DNA from: Pseudomonas koreensis
GTDB taxonomy: Bacteria > Pseudomonadota > Gammaproteobacteria > Pseudomonadales > Pseudomonadaceae
Length of the DNA: 64,000 nucleotides
Direction of reading: 5' to 3'
NCBI RefSeq assembly: GCF_024169245.1
Contig: NZ_JALJWP010000001.1
Location: 2,109,501-2,173,500 of the forward strand
Made by a program: the position numbers and the translations under genes. Shown here one piece after another: positions 61,911 through 64,000 of this stretch. Each line of letters begins with the position of its first letter. Position 1 is the first letter of the stretch. Below the pieces are notes generated by a model, which was given only the letters and a program-made list of their open reading frames with translations, had not been told where the DNA came from and searched no databases.

Positions 61911-63047
61911 TTGACTAAGCCAGCCATACTCGCCCTTGCTGATGGCAGCATTTTTCGCGGCGAAGCCATTGGAGCCGACGGTCAGACCGTTGGTGAGGTG
62001 GTGTTCAACACCGCAATGACCGGCTATCAGGAAATCCTTACCGATCCTTCCTACGCCCAACAGATCGTTACCCTGACTTACCCGCACATCGGCAACACCG
62101 GTACCACACCGGAAGATGCCGAGTCCGATCGCGTCTGGTCCGCTGGCCTGGTCATCCGTGACCTGCCGCTGGTAGCGAGCAACTGGCGTAACACGATGTC
62201 CCTGTCCGACTACCTGAAAGCCAACAATGTAGTGGCAATCGCTGGTATCGACACCCGTCGCCTGACCCGCATCCTGCGTGAAAAAGGCGCACAGAACGGC
62301 TGCATCATGGCCGGCGACAACATTTCCGAAGAAGCAGCTATCGCTGCTGCGCAAGGCTTCCCGGGCCTGAAGGGCATGGATCTGGCGAAAGTCGTCAGCA
62401 CCAAGACTCAATACGAATGGCGCTCGACTGTCTGGGATCTGAAAACCGACAGCCACGCGACCATCGAAGCCTCCGAACTGCCATACCACGTGGTCGCCTA
62501 CGACTACGGCGTCAAGGTCAACATCCTGCGCATGCTGGTCGAGCGCGGCTGCCGCGTCACCGTGGTGCCGGCTCAGACGCCAGCCGCCGATGTGCTGGCG
62601 CTCAAGCCGGACGGCGTGTTCCTGTCCAACGGCCCTGGTGATCCGGAGCCATGCGACTACGCGATCCAGGCGATCAAGCAAGTGCTGGAAACCGAGACGC
62701 CGGTGTTCGGCATCTGCCTCGGCCACCAGCTGCTGGCTCTGGCCTCCGGCGCCAAGACCCTGAAAATGGGCCACGGCCACCACGGTGCCAACCACCCGGT
62801 GCAGGATCTGGACACAGGTGTGGTGATGATCACCAGCCAGAACCACGGTTTTGCGGTAGACGAAGCCACCCTGCCAGCCAACGTACGCGCGATCCACAAG
62901 TCGCTGTTCGACGGCACCCTGCAAGGCATCGAGCGCACCGACAAGAGCGCGTTCAGCTTCCAGGGTCACCCTGAAGCGAGCCCGGGCCCGAACGATGTCG
63001 CGCCACTGTTCGACCGCTTCATCAACGAGATGGCCAAGCGACGCTAA
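61911..63047 (+). CDS. carA: CarA, carbamoyl-phosphate synthase small (glutaminase) subunit
   Basis: Supplies ammonia from glutamine to CarB for arginine and pyrimidine synthesis. The 378-residue reading begins with TTG at 61911 ([17 protein letters not shown]), chosen because GGGAGG lies 6 bases upstream. The in-frame ATG at 61887 would place the ribosome binding site inside the gene. Class I amidotransferase motif [12 protein letters not shown] with nucleophile Cys269 is present, as is the [10 protein letters not shown] segment with the catalytic His. carB follows after 124 bases. Confidence 0.96.
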   Translation: MTKPAILALADGSIFRGEAIGADGQTVGEVVFNTAMTGYQEILTDPSYAQQIVTLTYPHIGNTGTTPEDAESDRVWSAGLVIRDLPLVASNWRNTMSLSDYLKANNVVAIAGIDTRRLTRILREKGAQNGCIMAGDNISEEAAIAAAQGFPGLKGMDLAKVVSTKTQYEWRSTVWDLKTDSHATIEASELPYHVVAYDYGVKVNILRMLVERGCRVTVVPAQTPAADVLALKPDGVFLSNGPGDPEPCDYAIQAIKQVLETETPVFGICLGHQLLALASGAKTLKMGHGHHGANHPVQDLDTGVVMITSQNHGFAVDEATLPANVRAIHKSLFDGTLQGIERTDKSAFSFQGHPEASPGPNDVAPLFDRFINEMAKRR

Positions 63048-63171
63048 GCGTTCGCCTTGAGACTGTAGAGAGAAGCCTTGAGGGCGGCCCCGGCACCCGG
63101 CGGCCCCTTCGGGACTTCAGAAATCGATCAAGACGGCTTGCCGACTGACCTGCGGATTTGAGTGACAAACC

Positions 63172-64000
<829 letters not shown>

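Overview
The window looks like a chromosomal segment of a Pseudomonas of the fluorescens group. GC is high, and many intergenic gaps carry the GTGGGAGCGAGCnTGCTCGCG family of REP/REPIN palindromes. The gene orders recC-recB-recD, yfiR-yfiN-yfiB, smpB-ratA-rnfH-bamE-fur-recN and grpE-dnaK-dnaJ-dapB-carA-carB are those expected for this genus. No rRNA, tRNA, insertion sequence, phage structural gene or CRISPR array was found. The first gene (recC) and the last (carB) run off the window.

Layout. 0-6.3 kb: RecBCD recombination nuclease. 6.4-8.7 kb: YfiRNB cyclic-di-GMP signalling. 8.7-12.3 kb: valine degradation (mmsAB) with a divergent LysR regulator. 12.4-17.8 kb: small accessory genes (cupin, two LysR regulators, TauE-like permease, an mdaB/ygiN-type quinone pair, an SDR enzyme). 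17.9-18.5 kb: a tandem array of five REPINs. 18.7-22.4 kb: a GntP-type permease, an RpiR regulator and a D-aminoacylase. 22.6-24.1 kb: a glyoxalase-fold protein, an inverted-repeat element, and a DUF6124 gene preceded by an unusual structured leader. 24.1-30.0 kb: an AraC regulator diverging from a three-gene operon (alkyl-DHAP-synthase-like flavoenzyme, GlpD-like dehydrogenase, FGGY kinase). 30.0-33.1 kb: a REPIN cluster, an HBM-type chemoreceptor and a GNAT acetyltransferase. 33.4-40.8 kb: a probable island with a membrane protein of unknown function and a type I restriction-modification system (hsdRMS) whose HsdS carries an extra C-terminal domain. 41.3 kb: tmRNA (ssrA). 42.2-50.9 kb: a complete lactate-oxidation regulon (dld, lldG/F/E, lldP, divergent lldR with a visible operator). 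51.0-56.6 kb: smpB, a sodium-dependent transporter, ratA, rnfH, bamE, fur, recN. 56.8-64 kb: the heat-shock operon grpE-dnaK-dnaJ, then dapB and carAB.

How the parts fit. Most of the window is core metabolism and stress response. Regulatory signals that can be read directly are a LexA box at recN, a sigma-32 promoter at grpE, an LldR/PdhR-type operator between lldP and lldR, and a strong terminator-like hairpin in the carA leader. The most unusual item is the leader of the DUF6124 gene (minus strand, 23613-23784). It contains three hairpins: two expose the loop UUUAGUAG and the middle one exposes CUACUAA, which is complementary to both. This is the layout of phage P4 CI / P1 C4 antisense immunity RNA. 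Other items to follow up are the HsdS fusion, the ether-lipid-like operon, and the nested ABBAB duplication in the REPIN array.
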